Positions 47,955 to 60,414 of a stretch of 64,000 nt of DNA are shown piece after piece. The stretch comes from Balanoglossus misakiensis. Lineage: Eukaryota > Hemichordata. The DNA lies in assembly GCA_040954595.2 (NCBI GenBank), contig CM082576.2, forward strand, positions 8,556,001 through 8,620,000, written 5' to 3'. The notes under the pieces are model-generated. The model was not told the DNA's origin, ran no database searches, and worked only from the letters and a program-made list of their open reading frames with translations. Position 1 is the first letter of the stretch. Each line of letters starts with the position of its first letter. The position numbers and the translations under genes are program-made.

Positions 47955-48010
47955 ACACGCCGCCATTCCTAAAATATGTTACGTCAGGAAGACTACCATA
48001 ATGCACCGCG
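47955..48010 (-). promoter_or_regulatory. Probable PPP4R4 promoter elements
   Basis: Within 55 bp lie a YY1-like GCCGCCAT (47959-47966), a CRE half-palindrome TTACGTCA (47979-47986) and ACTACCATAATGCAC (47992-48006), which resembles the ZNF143/SBS motif. They are 180-230 bp upstream of the ATG, in a CpG-rich stretch starting at about 47.1 kb. No TATA box is evident. Motif identity is by eye. Confidence 0.4.
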
Positions 48011-48019
48011 ACGAGATTT

Positions 48020-51000
48020 TCTCGGTGAGATTATACGAGAGCACTCATGCTGAACTCTAAAAGGGCTCTGGGTCGATACATCTTGCTCGGCAAGTGTTAG
48101 ATTAAAAGATACTTTTGAGTGACAACTGTTGAGAAAAGATGTATATAAATTTTGTAAAGCGTCCGTAAAATACAAAGCCATTTTTTCTTAGCGTATCAGT
48201 TGACAGGGAAACTAGTGTACATTGTATAGCGACGTAACCATGGAAACTAAACGCTTGGGCCCTTGCCTCAGTCAGACTCGCAGTAGTTGCCCCGAGCTTT
48301 TACGAACGCATTTACTCTCTCTATATAATTTCTTTATCGAAACGGGCTTCCAACCGTTTGCTGTCTGAAATAATAAAAACATAAACGTAGGCCTCAGACT
48401 GGAAAAATGCAAAGTTCACTGGTAGTCCTACACATTATATTTTCCCGCACATTATTTAGGTCACAGATTTTTGATTAGAGTGATTATTCCACTGTTGTAA
48501 AGCAACAAAGCTAAGGCCCATTAATAACATCCCAATTAAATGCTTTTACTTCTAGTGTATTTAGACTTTCCCACAATTCTTACTAAAATTCAACGGGTAT
48601 CCCATCCGGGACCGTTGGTTGTCATTTTTGTCATTCGAGACATGAGTACCAAGAATTCGTTTTCAGTGTTTCCCCTTGCAGCTAAACGAAGCGAAACTGG
48701 TCTTGTTAATATGAAATTCCTCTAACAACATCTGTCAATAAATGTTGAAGCGGGGAAGGGTAGGTGAGTCTCAGTATATGGTTTGGCAAAAAATGAACCG
48801 GAGTCGATTGGAGAAATTTCGATTGGCCTCCGAAGAATGGTCACCCGGGCATGGAAGGTGCCCACCACGCCGTTGCTATTCAAGGAACATTTGTGGTCGA
48901 TTAGCCTTTGCCTATCAAAACATTTCGATTTGAGATTTTTTTCCTTTCTATGGGAATAAGCGAGGCGCTGCAATGAATAATTAATGTGAGGAGCGTCACT
49001 TCAATGACGCGAATATACAAACCCGGTGAAGTGAGTGAAGACGGCGAATGGGGGATGGATTGGCTTTGTATGATATGATCGTGAACTCAGTGTTCAACAC
49101 AGGATCTTTAGCCAAGTATATTAATGCGTTAGATTTCTATTGGAGTTGGGGTCAACGACTGCCGCACAACGGTATTCACCAGGAATGCTTAATCAATAAA
49201 TTAGATTAATCTGCAGACTTTGGGGGAAAGGGTACAGTGACCACTATTACGGCAGGCTAGGTGTGAATGTGACTGCGAAATGCTAATAATAACGCTTGGT
49301 CGGAAAATTATTAGATTGGCCGGGAGTACTATATCCAACAGGTTTCCGGTTACGGAAAGATCAACTATGGTTTCTTTCTCTGTACTCTGCACAGGTTCCT
49401 ATTCGTCATCATCAACAACAACAACAACAACACCGGAATACTAACTGTACACATAAAGGGCCGGGTGTGTTGACAAGTTAAATAGTAGAACCCCGGCTTA
49501 CATCAAGCTTAAGGGAGTCGAACAAGATGCTGCATATGATATAAAGGTTTGACACACCGATGAAAAATGTTTTTAAAATACCAAAAGGTATACAGCTAAT
49601 GGACTTTCAAGTCCCATGGTATTGGATTATTTTGCATTCTTCATATATGAGGATCGGCTGGTTATCAAACGTTGACAGTTAACACGTAAGTAGATAATGA
49701 ACAATTAAAATGGTTGCAAGAAGGATATGGCCGCCTACTACAACAAACTACACTACTGTCTATGATTTAACCAAGTATGCTGCATCATCCGTGACCCGGT
49801 ACGCCCGATCGCGGCGTTCACGCAAACGTCCCAATTAAATTCGCATTGTGACTGGTGAATCCGAGTGTGATAGGATTGCCCGAGTGGCATTGATGAGGGA
49901 TTTACAATAAAATATGTGTAGCAACGAATGGATCACATCAACCAAACCCTTAACACACAGTGCGGCCATCGCTCACTTTATGAAGAACGTCACATTTCAG
50001 GATGATGTTTGTGAACTGTGGGTCTTCTCCACTGGCAGTAAGTTATTTGTTAAATGTGATCCTACCCTAAAAAACTAAATCGCTTGGCCCACTCCTCATA
50101 AAAAACTGGAGGCCCAATGAGACATCAGTACCTCTTTGATCGATCCCTTTTTGATCGATCACTCTTATCACTGATAAAAATAATGAACTATTTGAAGCTA
50201 TGTATGCGTGACTAGCATAATAATCAGTGTCAATGACATTAATAAGGCTAAGGGAATAAAATATCGATCCTGGAAATCGCCCCTTCTTCTTTTCCCGATT
50301 ATTCAATTTAAAAGAAATCGAAAAATGCATATTGCTTAGAGCAGTCAGTTATGGGTTCTGCATTCAGTTGAAATGCTCAGAATTATGATATTTTACTTGT
50401 TATCATCGAGTGAATAAAACTACTATTGCAATAATTTGGATTCTGTGCGACATCATAATTATTGTGGATTTACACTGGCCAGTAACAATAATAATTTTTC
50501 TTCATCCGAGGAAAAATCTTTGTCTGTATAATAATGATGCAGCTTTCGTATACAATGTACAAGGTGAATTGAAAAACAAATGGCCAGAAGGACGCCCTCA
50601 CTAGGATACGTTTGGTGTGGTGTGTGCAATGTTCCCAGCAATATTAAACAATACAAGGGATTTCGTCACATCAAAACTTTGTAAAAAAAAATCCACGTGA
50701 ACATTTCACGAATGATACTCCATTTTTTAGCGAAAGTTTTCATAATGGCATTATACATGCCTTCTTTTCGCCCATGGACCGACGGAGAGGGGTATCAAAA
50801 ATATGATTCCTGGAAATCACAACATGGAGGGATTAAACAGGTCTCTGTACTCAAAATTTCACAGTAAGCTTATTATCTCAACTAAGAGCAATTGAGACTC
50901 CGCTGGTCTAATATCCAGTTATTTTTACAGCGGTATTTCTCTGACATTTGCAATGTTTGGGACTTAACGTATTTTGATAATGTTGTAACGGAAGTCCAGA

Positions 51001-51660
51001 TGAAAAAGCGATAAACTAGGCTTATTTAGAAATACATCTTTATCCCTGGGATACAGCAGAAGATACCGCGTCACCTAGGCGATGTCATTAACCGAGCGAA
51101 GTTATTGACGCAGTCGCGATTCATTGAAAGCGAAGGTTCTCGGGACGGAGGCAGACCAGGCAGTCATCTTTATAGGGCGCCACCAAGTGGCGATAAGGTC
51201 TTTTTATTTTATAAATCGCTGTTTTTAGCGCACCAAAAATAAATTCCACGGCTTTATTTAAGCAAAGAAAATGTTAAAAAATACAAAATATTCCCAAAGC
51301 TAATTTCACCCTTTCTAAGATCGATAAAAAAATAACAGTTCATTTCTTTCATTGGGCGTTTCCGAGATAAAACTCAACCCAAGCATTATAAGCTTATACG
51401 TAAATGTTCAGACTGAAACCCGTTTCAATTTTATTGTTAAAAGGATTTCGAAATCCGCCGAGGGTGCGCCACGTTTTGACGTTTGAGCCTTTCGGGGTTA
51501 ATATGTAACGTTAATATTGACACTAGACCCCTTTTTGTCTACACACGCTGATAGGTAGCTTGTGTGACGTTTACCTGAGACCATTAATCAGCTGCAGCCA
51601 GTGACGTGAGTGTGGGATTCGGTTCCCCCATTCATGCCAAATCCGTTCGTTTCGGCGCCC
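48020..51660. other. Non-coding flank upstream of PPP4R4
   Basis: No supported gene. CpG is more frequent than in the PPP4R4 introns. Small features include a CAA run near 49415 and a doubled TTTGATCGATC near 50137-50159, but nothing that defines an element. Confidence 0.5.
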
Positions 51661-51661
51661 T

Positions 51662-51843
51662 AGACGAGCTTCCTGTTACGGGTGGGAGTGAGGAAAAGAG
51701 TTACTGTCAAGACAGCCTGGTTGCTGAAGTCGGAGCGCTCTGGATTGGGTAACGCAGAGATAGACACAGCTATATACCTGAGCAAGAAGAAGAAGAAGCT
51801 GGAGGAAGAACACGGAGGACGTTTTAAGTGCAATAAAAAAACA
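51662..51843 (+). CDS. Weak candidate internal exon
   Basis: An open frame runs from an acceptor-like CGGCGCCCTAG to donor ACAG|GTAAGG. It includes LLKSERSGLGNAEIDTAIYL, then SKKKKKLEEEHGGRFKCNKK. There is no in-frame ATG after the upstream TAG, so it could only be an internal exon, and I find no partner exons. The purine-rich KKKKKLEEE part may simply be low-complexity. Confidence 0.18.
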
Positions 51844-52014
51844 GGTAAGGCTGTGGATTTCTTTAGCTGTCCAAGTTTTGCATTATTTATACAATTTGTC
51901 GCATTCATTATGTATCAAGCTTATGAGTAGACCCGTGTAACAGACGGCGCTACGCCGAGAGCGTAACTCGAAGCGATCGGGAGGGTTGGCTAAGTGCAAC
52001 AAAAAAGCAGGTAA
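51826..52014 (+). repeat. Duplicated donor-like 23-mer
   Basis: AAGTGCAAYAAAAAARCAGG followed by TAA occurs at 51826-51848 and again at 51992-52014 with only two differences, each copy placed like the end of an exon followed by GTAA. Upstream of each lies a GGAGG. The sequence between the copies is unrelated. Confidence 0.5.
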
Positions 52015-52562
52015 AAACGTGGCTTGTTCGCGGGCTCATCACCGACCGACGAATTACAGCTTACCGTACTGCCAAGCCAAGCCTGCGATCGGACCCGCGA
52101 GGCAGCCGGGTGCTTCTACGGCTTCTTCATCGGTCTGTATACTTGTTGGGCACGTACAGCGTCGTAGGCAGGCGCGATACGATGCGATGAGATACAGGCA
52201 TGTTGACATGCCTTTTTTGTCAAATGGCGGGGCCATTCATTATCCGTGTTTATCGTACGACATCGCTGTTATTCCTTTGAATCCGAATGACATACACGAC
52301 TTCTAACGAACATTAACAAGTAGGGATTTATTGTTAAGCAGCTTGCAACCTGGTTCCGTATTTTTTTAAATCTTTGGAATCAAACCCAGTTTCTTCTTCA
52401 TCCCCAGTAAGTTACACCTTTATTGCTTTAAGGCTATTCTCACAGCAAAGCATGTATTCTCTAAGCATATAGTATTCGACCATGCACGATGTCAAACATT
52501 CAAATACATGTACACACATGCCTGCACGTACACTTACGTACGCGCACACATACGTAGCGCGC

Positions 52563-52636
52563 ATACATACATACATACATACATACATACATACATACAT
52601 ACATACATACATACATACATACATACATACATACAT

Positions 52637-52679
<43 letters not shown>
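52563..52679 (+). repeat. Compound (ACAT)n-(ACAG)n microsatellite
   Basis: About 19 ACAT units pass directly into about 10 ACAG units, followed by an imperfect CCCACA-rich tract to about 52735. It is open in all frames, which generates spurious long ORFs. Confidence 0.97.
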
Positions 52680-52739
52680 CTACCACACCACCCACACACC
52701 CACCCGCACAAACACCCACCCACCCCACCCCCACAGAGT

Positions 52740-55700
52740 GAGAGAGAAAATCGGTGACCTTGGATTTGTCATCACTAAGTGCATTCTTTGGTACGACAGT
52801 GTACTAAAACAATTTCACGGCGAAATTAACCGTTTAACTACGTGAGGGACTGTGGCCCAACCTTATCCCTTCGCGAGCGCGGTGTCAAGTGGTTTCAGAG
52901 GGCGGTCATGTTCGGGCACGTGCTAAATAAAACCTGAGATGTTCCTCGTGTATTTATCTGTTGTTTTATAGTCACTCCTTGCCGGGTCACTCCCTATGGC
53001 AATGTTAGGACAAATGGGCCGCTATCAACTTTAATTCCCAGAAAAGTAATTTTATTCTGCCCGGTGATGACTCTGCCCGCATAAGTGGGTCGTGTTACGG
53101 GCCAGTGGTGAGTGTGCATCTAATTTGTCGACCGGTGAATCCTATCATTCATTTATCTGCTGGATAATCATTCTCAAATAAATTTTGAGAGTGCCACCGT
53201 TATCCTCCCAAGGCGGCGCGGGGGGGGGGGGGCAAACAGAAGACAAATGATGCAACCACTGTGTACACTTACAAATGCAGTTGTTCCAGCGAATGTATTT
53301 GAATGCTGTGTCTTCACGAGCGGGGCGACAGCAGTGATCTGGCGACCGACTATTCGACGCGTTATGCATCAGCGTAGCGACGCGAATGACTGGTCTTCTT
53401 GTGTAATTATATCACAGTTACAACTTTTTTTTTCTGTAAATGTTCTGTGCGCACGACGTTTTCACCTCGTTAAATTTTACTAAGTCTGCCTTTCGACTTG
53501 GATATGGGAGTTAACGCGTCCGTGTGATTTGGTGACATAAGTATTATGGCATTTCAACACACGTGGAATGTTTGCATTTATTGTAGTACTTGTGAATGGA
53601 TAAGGTCTCAGGTAGTGAGTGCACAGGTAAAACAGGCTTAAAAGAAATCCTTTCTATTTTACATGCGGATGCTGCATGACTTACGTATTACCGTTACATG
53701 CACCGGTTGGTACACACTGTCTCGGCCCTTTCTTAAGTTACAGCTCGGTGACCTCTCCCGCCAAATTATGACGTGACAAGGCACACGTAAGCGCAGCGAC
53801 AGCTGAGAAGGGAAAAGAGGCACGTTCGCTTTTTAACGTCAAATTTCCCTCGTATAGTCTGCCACCAGATATCGCGTTACCCGTGGTCATCTCAGCTGGC
53901 ATTTTCCCAGAACTCAGTCAATGTGCGCTGCTTGCAATGCCACTGACTCCACACGCCGTCAGTATTCAGTGCACGGTTGCTGTGTTGCCATGGCTACAAT
54001 TTTGTGTTTACTTTTACCCGCCCCTGAAGGTTCATGAATCACTAATCAGCTGGATGGCCGGAAAATCTGAAGCTTTGATGAACTATATAACTTGTGTGTG
54101 TACAGATTCCATATTTCAAAATGTATCCAGCTTCATGCAGATGGCGTTGCCTCTTTATAGTCTATAGCACTTTCATCTTTGAACTGGTATTGACCTACTG
54201 AAGTTTCGTTCGCGCTGTCTGTATTTTTCCACGTCCCCCTTAAATCTACACACGTATCGGTATTTCATCCAAGTTTTAATGGAATTTCTTGATAATAACC
54301 ATGTGTTAATTTAGTTTTTACTTTCTTTTAGTTTATTTCTCTTTGATGGTAATGTGACGATGGGTGCATGATGGTGATCAGGATGGTTGTAACTGAAAAT
54401 AGGCAAAATGCATAAAAATAGCCGCGACTACCACCACCATCATCACCACCACACCACCACCATCGTCATCTCAGGCACGGGCTAACTCATTCAATCAGGA
54501 ATAAAGCTTTGCAAAATTGATGATGAAACTTCGATGAACTGATCAGAAAACGGGGTCACTGTATAACGATCTCTAAATAAGCATGCACACACGCTGTCAG
54601 CCACACGCACCTCTCCTTTCTAGAACTAGGCTGGAGTTCATTGGAACATGGGGGTTGATCGCATCCTTGACAAAAAAATAGAACGTGTCAAAGTTCCTCC
54701 GATGATTATACATGATAAATGGCGGCATATCGTCATCCATAAAACGCGAACTGAGGCCTTCCGGAACCGTGGGGCTGACCCAGGTGCGTCAATGTTTCGT
54801 CACAGGGACCGCATGCTGCAGAACGACCTGTAAGAAGTCACTATATGTCTTCGGAGTGTTGAGTTTGATAAAAAATTATTATGAATGGCAGAGCGCGCGT
54901 AGGCACGCGTAGCGATGACACAACAGCTGGCTTCCAGTGCGCATACGTCATGTACGTGTTCTTGTGAGAGTGGCGCGGCGTTTATCTGTACTTTCTTTGA
55001 ACTATAATCACATCTGTCATTTTCATACATCGCCCTTTTGACAAATTCATTGTCGACACAGAGGAAGTACGACCGTTATTCGATCCTGCGCAAGTGTTAC
55101 GAGAGAAAGCAACGGATTCATTAAACAGTAGGGAGGGGTGCGCGTGCGTGCGCGTGCACGCATGTGCGCGTGACGCACTGAAGTGCTGCTCTTTATGTGT
55201 GTGTGCTGACATAACAGGGTAACTTTTACGTGTCCGCCTTCGCGTCGTAAGTTGAATGACACAGCAACGTGTGAAACGAATACACCCTGAACGATATTAA
55301 CGCGGGAAGCCTGAGACTTTGTGCCTTAAGATAACATAAAAACAAGATGGAGGCGGAAAACGAGATATAGATGTCTTTAATCATGTGCTCCCGTCGATGA
55401 TTAAATTCTCCCAGCCAAGTCTCGGCTCTAAGTATTGTTGGAAAATTTATTCCGAACGAAGGATGTAGTGCAAGGTACTGCAGAGAATACAATGTACTTT
55501 GACCTTCTGCAGTTGCAGGCAGTCGCAGTCCTACCCAAAAGTAAACGTTAAAACTCAACCCCTTGAAACGGTTGTAAATTTACTGACGTCGCGAGAAGTC
55601 TATCTGATACTGCAGTATAAATCTCACATGATTCCAAAATTAAATACAGTCAGTGACTAAAACTACGCATATGCGATATACATAAAGGAGATAGGTCGAA

Positions 55701-58700
55701 TCCATGAAAAACATTCATCTCTGAATGGGTCGAAAGACGGACGAAAAAGACATGGACGTGCTTTAAAGGCCCTGTAGTATTGAAGGTTTTACACCAGTAC
55801 ATGTAAATAAGGATTTATAGATAGACATTACATGTAAACTGAGTTGAAACAGGCCCGGATCTTACATACATTGTATTGACTTACAAGCTTGACAGTACTA
55901 CTTTAAAAATGTGTTCAATGAGATATCTCCATTATTGATCAGATCTGTCACGGTGAAAATGTAATGCAGGCTGTATGACTTTTGACCCTTATTAATATTG
56001 AGCAACTGCTTTTAAATACTAGTACCCAAATATTGGCGAGATCAATGAGCATTCACGTTTGTCATGAGAAACCTGGGACCAAATGAATTAATTTCACGCA
56101 TCCGATACACTCCAAACATTTCTCTTTTCACATCTCTTAGGTAATACATTTATCTTCCTCGTCCTTCTCGTGACCGCACATGAATAACAAATATTTAGAG
56201 CAGGATGAAACCTATGAACAAATGGAAATTTCCTGTAAATATAGCTTGTATCGTGTTTGTACTCCCAAATCGCTCCGGCAACAGGTTTGAACGATGACTG
56301 TCGCCAGCCTAATAACAAAATATACGCCATCAATTCCGAAAGAATTTCGGTCGTCAAGCAAGGGAACTGCACTTTATGTTGCTATGGAAACGGGGTTGCG
56401 ATTTTAGGTGATGCTGCGACTTGTTCACTCCATTGGCAAAATACACCTGGAGTGTGTCCAGGAAGAGAGAACACGGGCCCGAATTCAGATTTTTTTCCCT
56501 ACAAGCGGCGACATCGATGTCCCTCGGGTTTTAATTCTAGGCACACGTTCTCTTGTGTCTTTTATCGCTAAGTGGAGAATAAAACTGCAGGCACTAATGC
56601 CCGTTGATAATAAAACAAAACGTTTTAGCAAATAGGCAAGGTTGCCTTCCTCTAATTGTGTCAGAGGTCAAAGTAAATGGGGAGAGGTTATTAAATGTGA
56701 ATGACTTTATAGCGACGCTGTGGTCGATGCGACTGCGCTGTGCACCCTTCTACAGCTAGTCGTCTGTCACGTCCGATGATGAGGTGTAAAGCACCTATTG
56801 GCGACAGTGTGCATAACGTGTTGAGTGTCAGCCATGTACTTGAAAGTGAAAAGACGGTGTTCAGCGTGTGAAGCGTGGGTTATCTTATTCATTTTTAAAA
56901 ACTTAGCATGATCTTGTCGGCTTTTCGTTTTTCAAGAACAGGATGCATTTCCGTTGACCTTTGAAGCGACGCTGTGCATGCAAGTGACTGGCTTTTGACA
57001 GTTACTTGGTTCATTGGAGGACTGAAGTAGAGCTATTTTAGTAGAACTATATCTGTCATTCAAGGCAGTGGCTGTAGCCTGTTTAACGCTCCGAGGAGAA
57101 AATTTGACTCGTTGATTTTTTGGTCTTGACCACGAAAGCCTTCGGTGACATCACAAAAACTCCCATGCCAGGGTAGATTTGAAGCACTTTCATTATACTC
57201 CCGAGTCTTTTGTTTCGTGATATCGCCTCCCTGGTAAGTCTTAACCCAAACTTGCACTAAAATGAAAGAAAACAAAACTTAAAGGCGTAAAATTAAAATC
57301 GAAACGAGACGAAAAATGGGATAAACAGCATGGGTCACGGTCGCCTCGGCGCAGGTGTCGCATCGGGTTGTGCACACGACCGTGATAAACTTCATAACAG
57401 TTGTTGAACACGGGTGGCATTTATTAAGCTTCTCAGGAGAGAGCAAGTTTTCCATGAGATCATCATGTGTGTGTGTACACGCAAATGCCCGCTTCAGCGT
57501 AGAAATGTGAATGGGGAGTCCTATGGCAACGTAAACGCTCACCTGTGTCATGTGCGTGTGGGGATTATGAATAATGCCATAAGCATCGACTAACGCACAA
57601 ATGGGCTCTGTTCGGTCGTTATCGGGATCTCGCGGAGCTAACATTGATGCACAGCGGCAAATTAGCTTTAAGTATCCGCCATATTTCTCTCGTAGAAAGC
57701 ATTGGCCAAGGGCGTATCAAATATTAATATTTTAATAAGAGCCAGCGAGAGAGGGAGACACAGCAACAAATGAAGATAGCTGTCTACCCCGAGGTGCGTT
57801 GCTGCCGCGGGAGAGCAAATAATAATTTCATGGGTAAAACGGACAAAGTTACTCTTGTGGGCTGAGCTGAGCTGAGAGCACAGTCGACACTCCAAATAGC
57901 GCGGGGAGTTAGGGTCTAATTAGCGTTAGAGCTCATCAATTGACACACGCCCGGGTTGAAATGTGCCCCGTTGGAAGCTAAATGCCAAGAATTCCTACTC
58001 CGCGCAGAGCTATTTTAAACTTTCTAGATCGTTAGGACTGAAACTATTGAAAACGAAAAAATATATCGCAGGTAGGAACTTGCTTTTATTGGGCTTTCGC
58101 CGTATCGCTTTATTCTGTGTATTGCACTCGCATCGCACAATGTAAAACTCGGTCGTCGTCTGGGGGTTAAAGCGAAGGCAGCGTTTAATTGCGCAACTGC
58201 TTTGAGCATGCCATACTTATTACCGTGCATTTACCGAACACGCACACCTCCCGCCCGAGGCGCATCAAACATCTCGCGTCACGACAGAAAAAAAACGACT
58301 AATATGTTGTCATGGAGAGGGAGATATCAAAGAAATTTCTCAAACAGAGGCATGAAAGACGCTCTCGTGAACGCGGCGCTGGGCTTCACCAGTGCGCCAC
58401 CCGGGAGGCAGGGGGAGTCATCTATGAGCAGTTGACTTTTTAGTTGAGTTCATAACTGCGACGGCAGATGGACAGCTTGCTCTAATTGAAACGCGTCTGA
58501 TACAAGCATGGACGCGTATATACTCTCTCACAGGCCACGGTTCGCTACAACAAGGCTTGAGAGTCTAGGACGCGTAGTCATCGTAAAATTCCAGAGGAAA
58601 GCAGATTGTTTTTGTTCTTTCGGGCATGCGCATTTTCTTCCCCTCTTTATTTGTTGGGGAGGGGGGGGGGGTACTTAGGGTACGTGGATCGATACTGCTG

Positions 58701-59190
58701 AATTTCCCCTGTGAGAGTAGTGCGATGCATGGAAGGACGCCCACGCATATATAGCCTTTCAACTTTGTGGCATAATTTCCCATTTACTTGTTCATGGCGA
58801 TAACTCGAAGAGCACTTCACCGTTAATTTGCCTTCTCACTGTCATTCATACTAAGCATTTCGTTTCAAAAAAGGAGTGTGCACGCATCAGTTATCCCCAA
58901 GTATTTCTGTTCTGTCGCATCTGCTGAAGATAGAAATGACCCACGTGCACATTGTGTCGAAATTAGGCGATAATTACAGGCTTGTCCATTAAAGGACAGG
59001 CTTTGTACAACCCCCAATTAATGAAAATCACATTATCGTTCATATTGCAGGCAATACTCAACACAATTGGTTTCTTGTGGTTCAATATTAGATCCTAAGA
59101 ATTTAAACCAAGTTAGGGGACTCGAGCGCAGTGAGTCAATGGAATATTAATTGACTTGGGGAGTCAATCCCCGATTACGTCTGCCTGCAT
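52740..59190. other. CpG-richer region without a supported gene
   Basis: I find no exon with coding character or splice partners. The DNA has visibly more CpG than 1-47 kb, several AT-core homeodomain-type sequences (for example CTAATTAGCG near 57918) and a CACCAC-rich patch near 54431-54465. It may be regulatory DNA of a gene beyond the window; this is inference. Confidence 0.4.
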
Positions 59191-59200
59191 GTGATTCCCC

Positions 59201-60414
59201 AATCTGATTAAAATCAGATGTAGGGAACGGCGACTTGGTTTTTTTATGTTGTCGCCTCACACTACATCTGACCAACTACAACTGGAGATCTCGCTGAACT
59301 CCGCGAGAATTACTGGGATTCTAATCCAATCAGAAGGCGCCTTATAGCAAATGATAGGCAACCCACAATCACATGACCTGGCCCCTTGCGGTTGTTACCA
59401 TGGAGCTACCACAGACATAAATCCCGGGCGCGAGAGTCGAATCAGCGTGGGGAATGGTTTCGAGCCAGTTCAGCGTGACGACTGAACCTCTACATTCCAC
59501 CGGTCAACGAAATGTATAAGACGTGGCAACATGTCGCAGTAAAATTGTTAGAGAATCGATTACATTTGTGTAAGGCCGTCCCAGGGAGAGATTCTGTCGC
59601 CGCGATCGTTTGTTTACACGAGAGTGCACTGACTTGACTAGCTCTGCGTGCAGGTCTGTGTGTTCCCGGCGTTACACGGACGTTAGAAGAAGTTAATCGC
59701 ATCATATTTGGGGTCGGTTGAAGTAGACAGGGAAAGGATTTTGCTTCGATAAAATCGAATTTCGACAGAAAAAGCTGCGGTCGGGCGTCTGGGTCCGGAC
59801 CGCAGACGCAACAGTTTTGTCTATGGGGCCTTATGCAGGGCTGTGGTGCGTCGGGAACACACAGACCTGAAGGCGGAGCTATGACTTGACATTTCTTAGC
59901 CGAAGTTAGCGTTCTTTTTATAAATCTGTCACATAAATTGTTTTGGGATACTTGGCAGTGAAATTTGGTTTATTTTTTATAAACTTTTACATGAAGTACG
60001 TCATTTTCCGACTGGCAGCATGACTACGAGGGCGAACATGACTTGTTAGGAGAGTTTATAAATGATCAACGACAGTTTATCATTTGTATATGGCTACAGC
60101 TCGACGTTTCCACTGCTCTGCGAAAACCACTCGAATACGATGACGCCAAACAATAAAAGGTACCATGGGATTACATGTAAATTGTTCACAAGAGAAAGCC
60201 AATCTTTCGTATTCTGTGCGATACTCGAAGTCAACAACAACATTTCTCCCATCTCCCAGTGCAATTCTTTAGTCGGCATAACACGCAATCTGATTGGCCG
60301 GGTCGGAACGCGAGAGTTCAGCGAGATCTCCAGTTGTAGTTGGTCAGATGTAGTGTGAGGCGACAGCATAAAAAAACCACGTCGCCGTTCCCTACATCTG
60401 ATTTTAATCAGATT
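59201..60414. repeat. Long nested inverted repeat (foldback element), 1.2 kb
   Basis: A 101-bp arm at 59201-59301 is repeated in reverse complement at 60314-60414 with only two mismatches, and weaker similarity extends inward (including CCAATCAG). Each arm is itself a hairpin: CAGATGTAG/CTACATCTG enclosing GGCGAC/GTCGCC. A second inverted pair of 21 bp (59651-59671 and 59849-59869, one mismatch) and a central GC hairpin (CTGCGGTC/GACCGCAG, 59775-59805) share nearly the same centre. No transposase frame is present. A foldback-type non-autonomous transposon or an inverted duplication are the likeliest explanations. Confidence 0.8.

Noticed and set aside
52412-52757. Several overlapping ORFs of 66-103 codons with Tyr-Ile-His-Thr or Val-Cys-Met-Tyr repeats
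   Set aside because: They are translations of the ACAT/ACAG microsatellite, which lacks stops in all frames.
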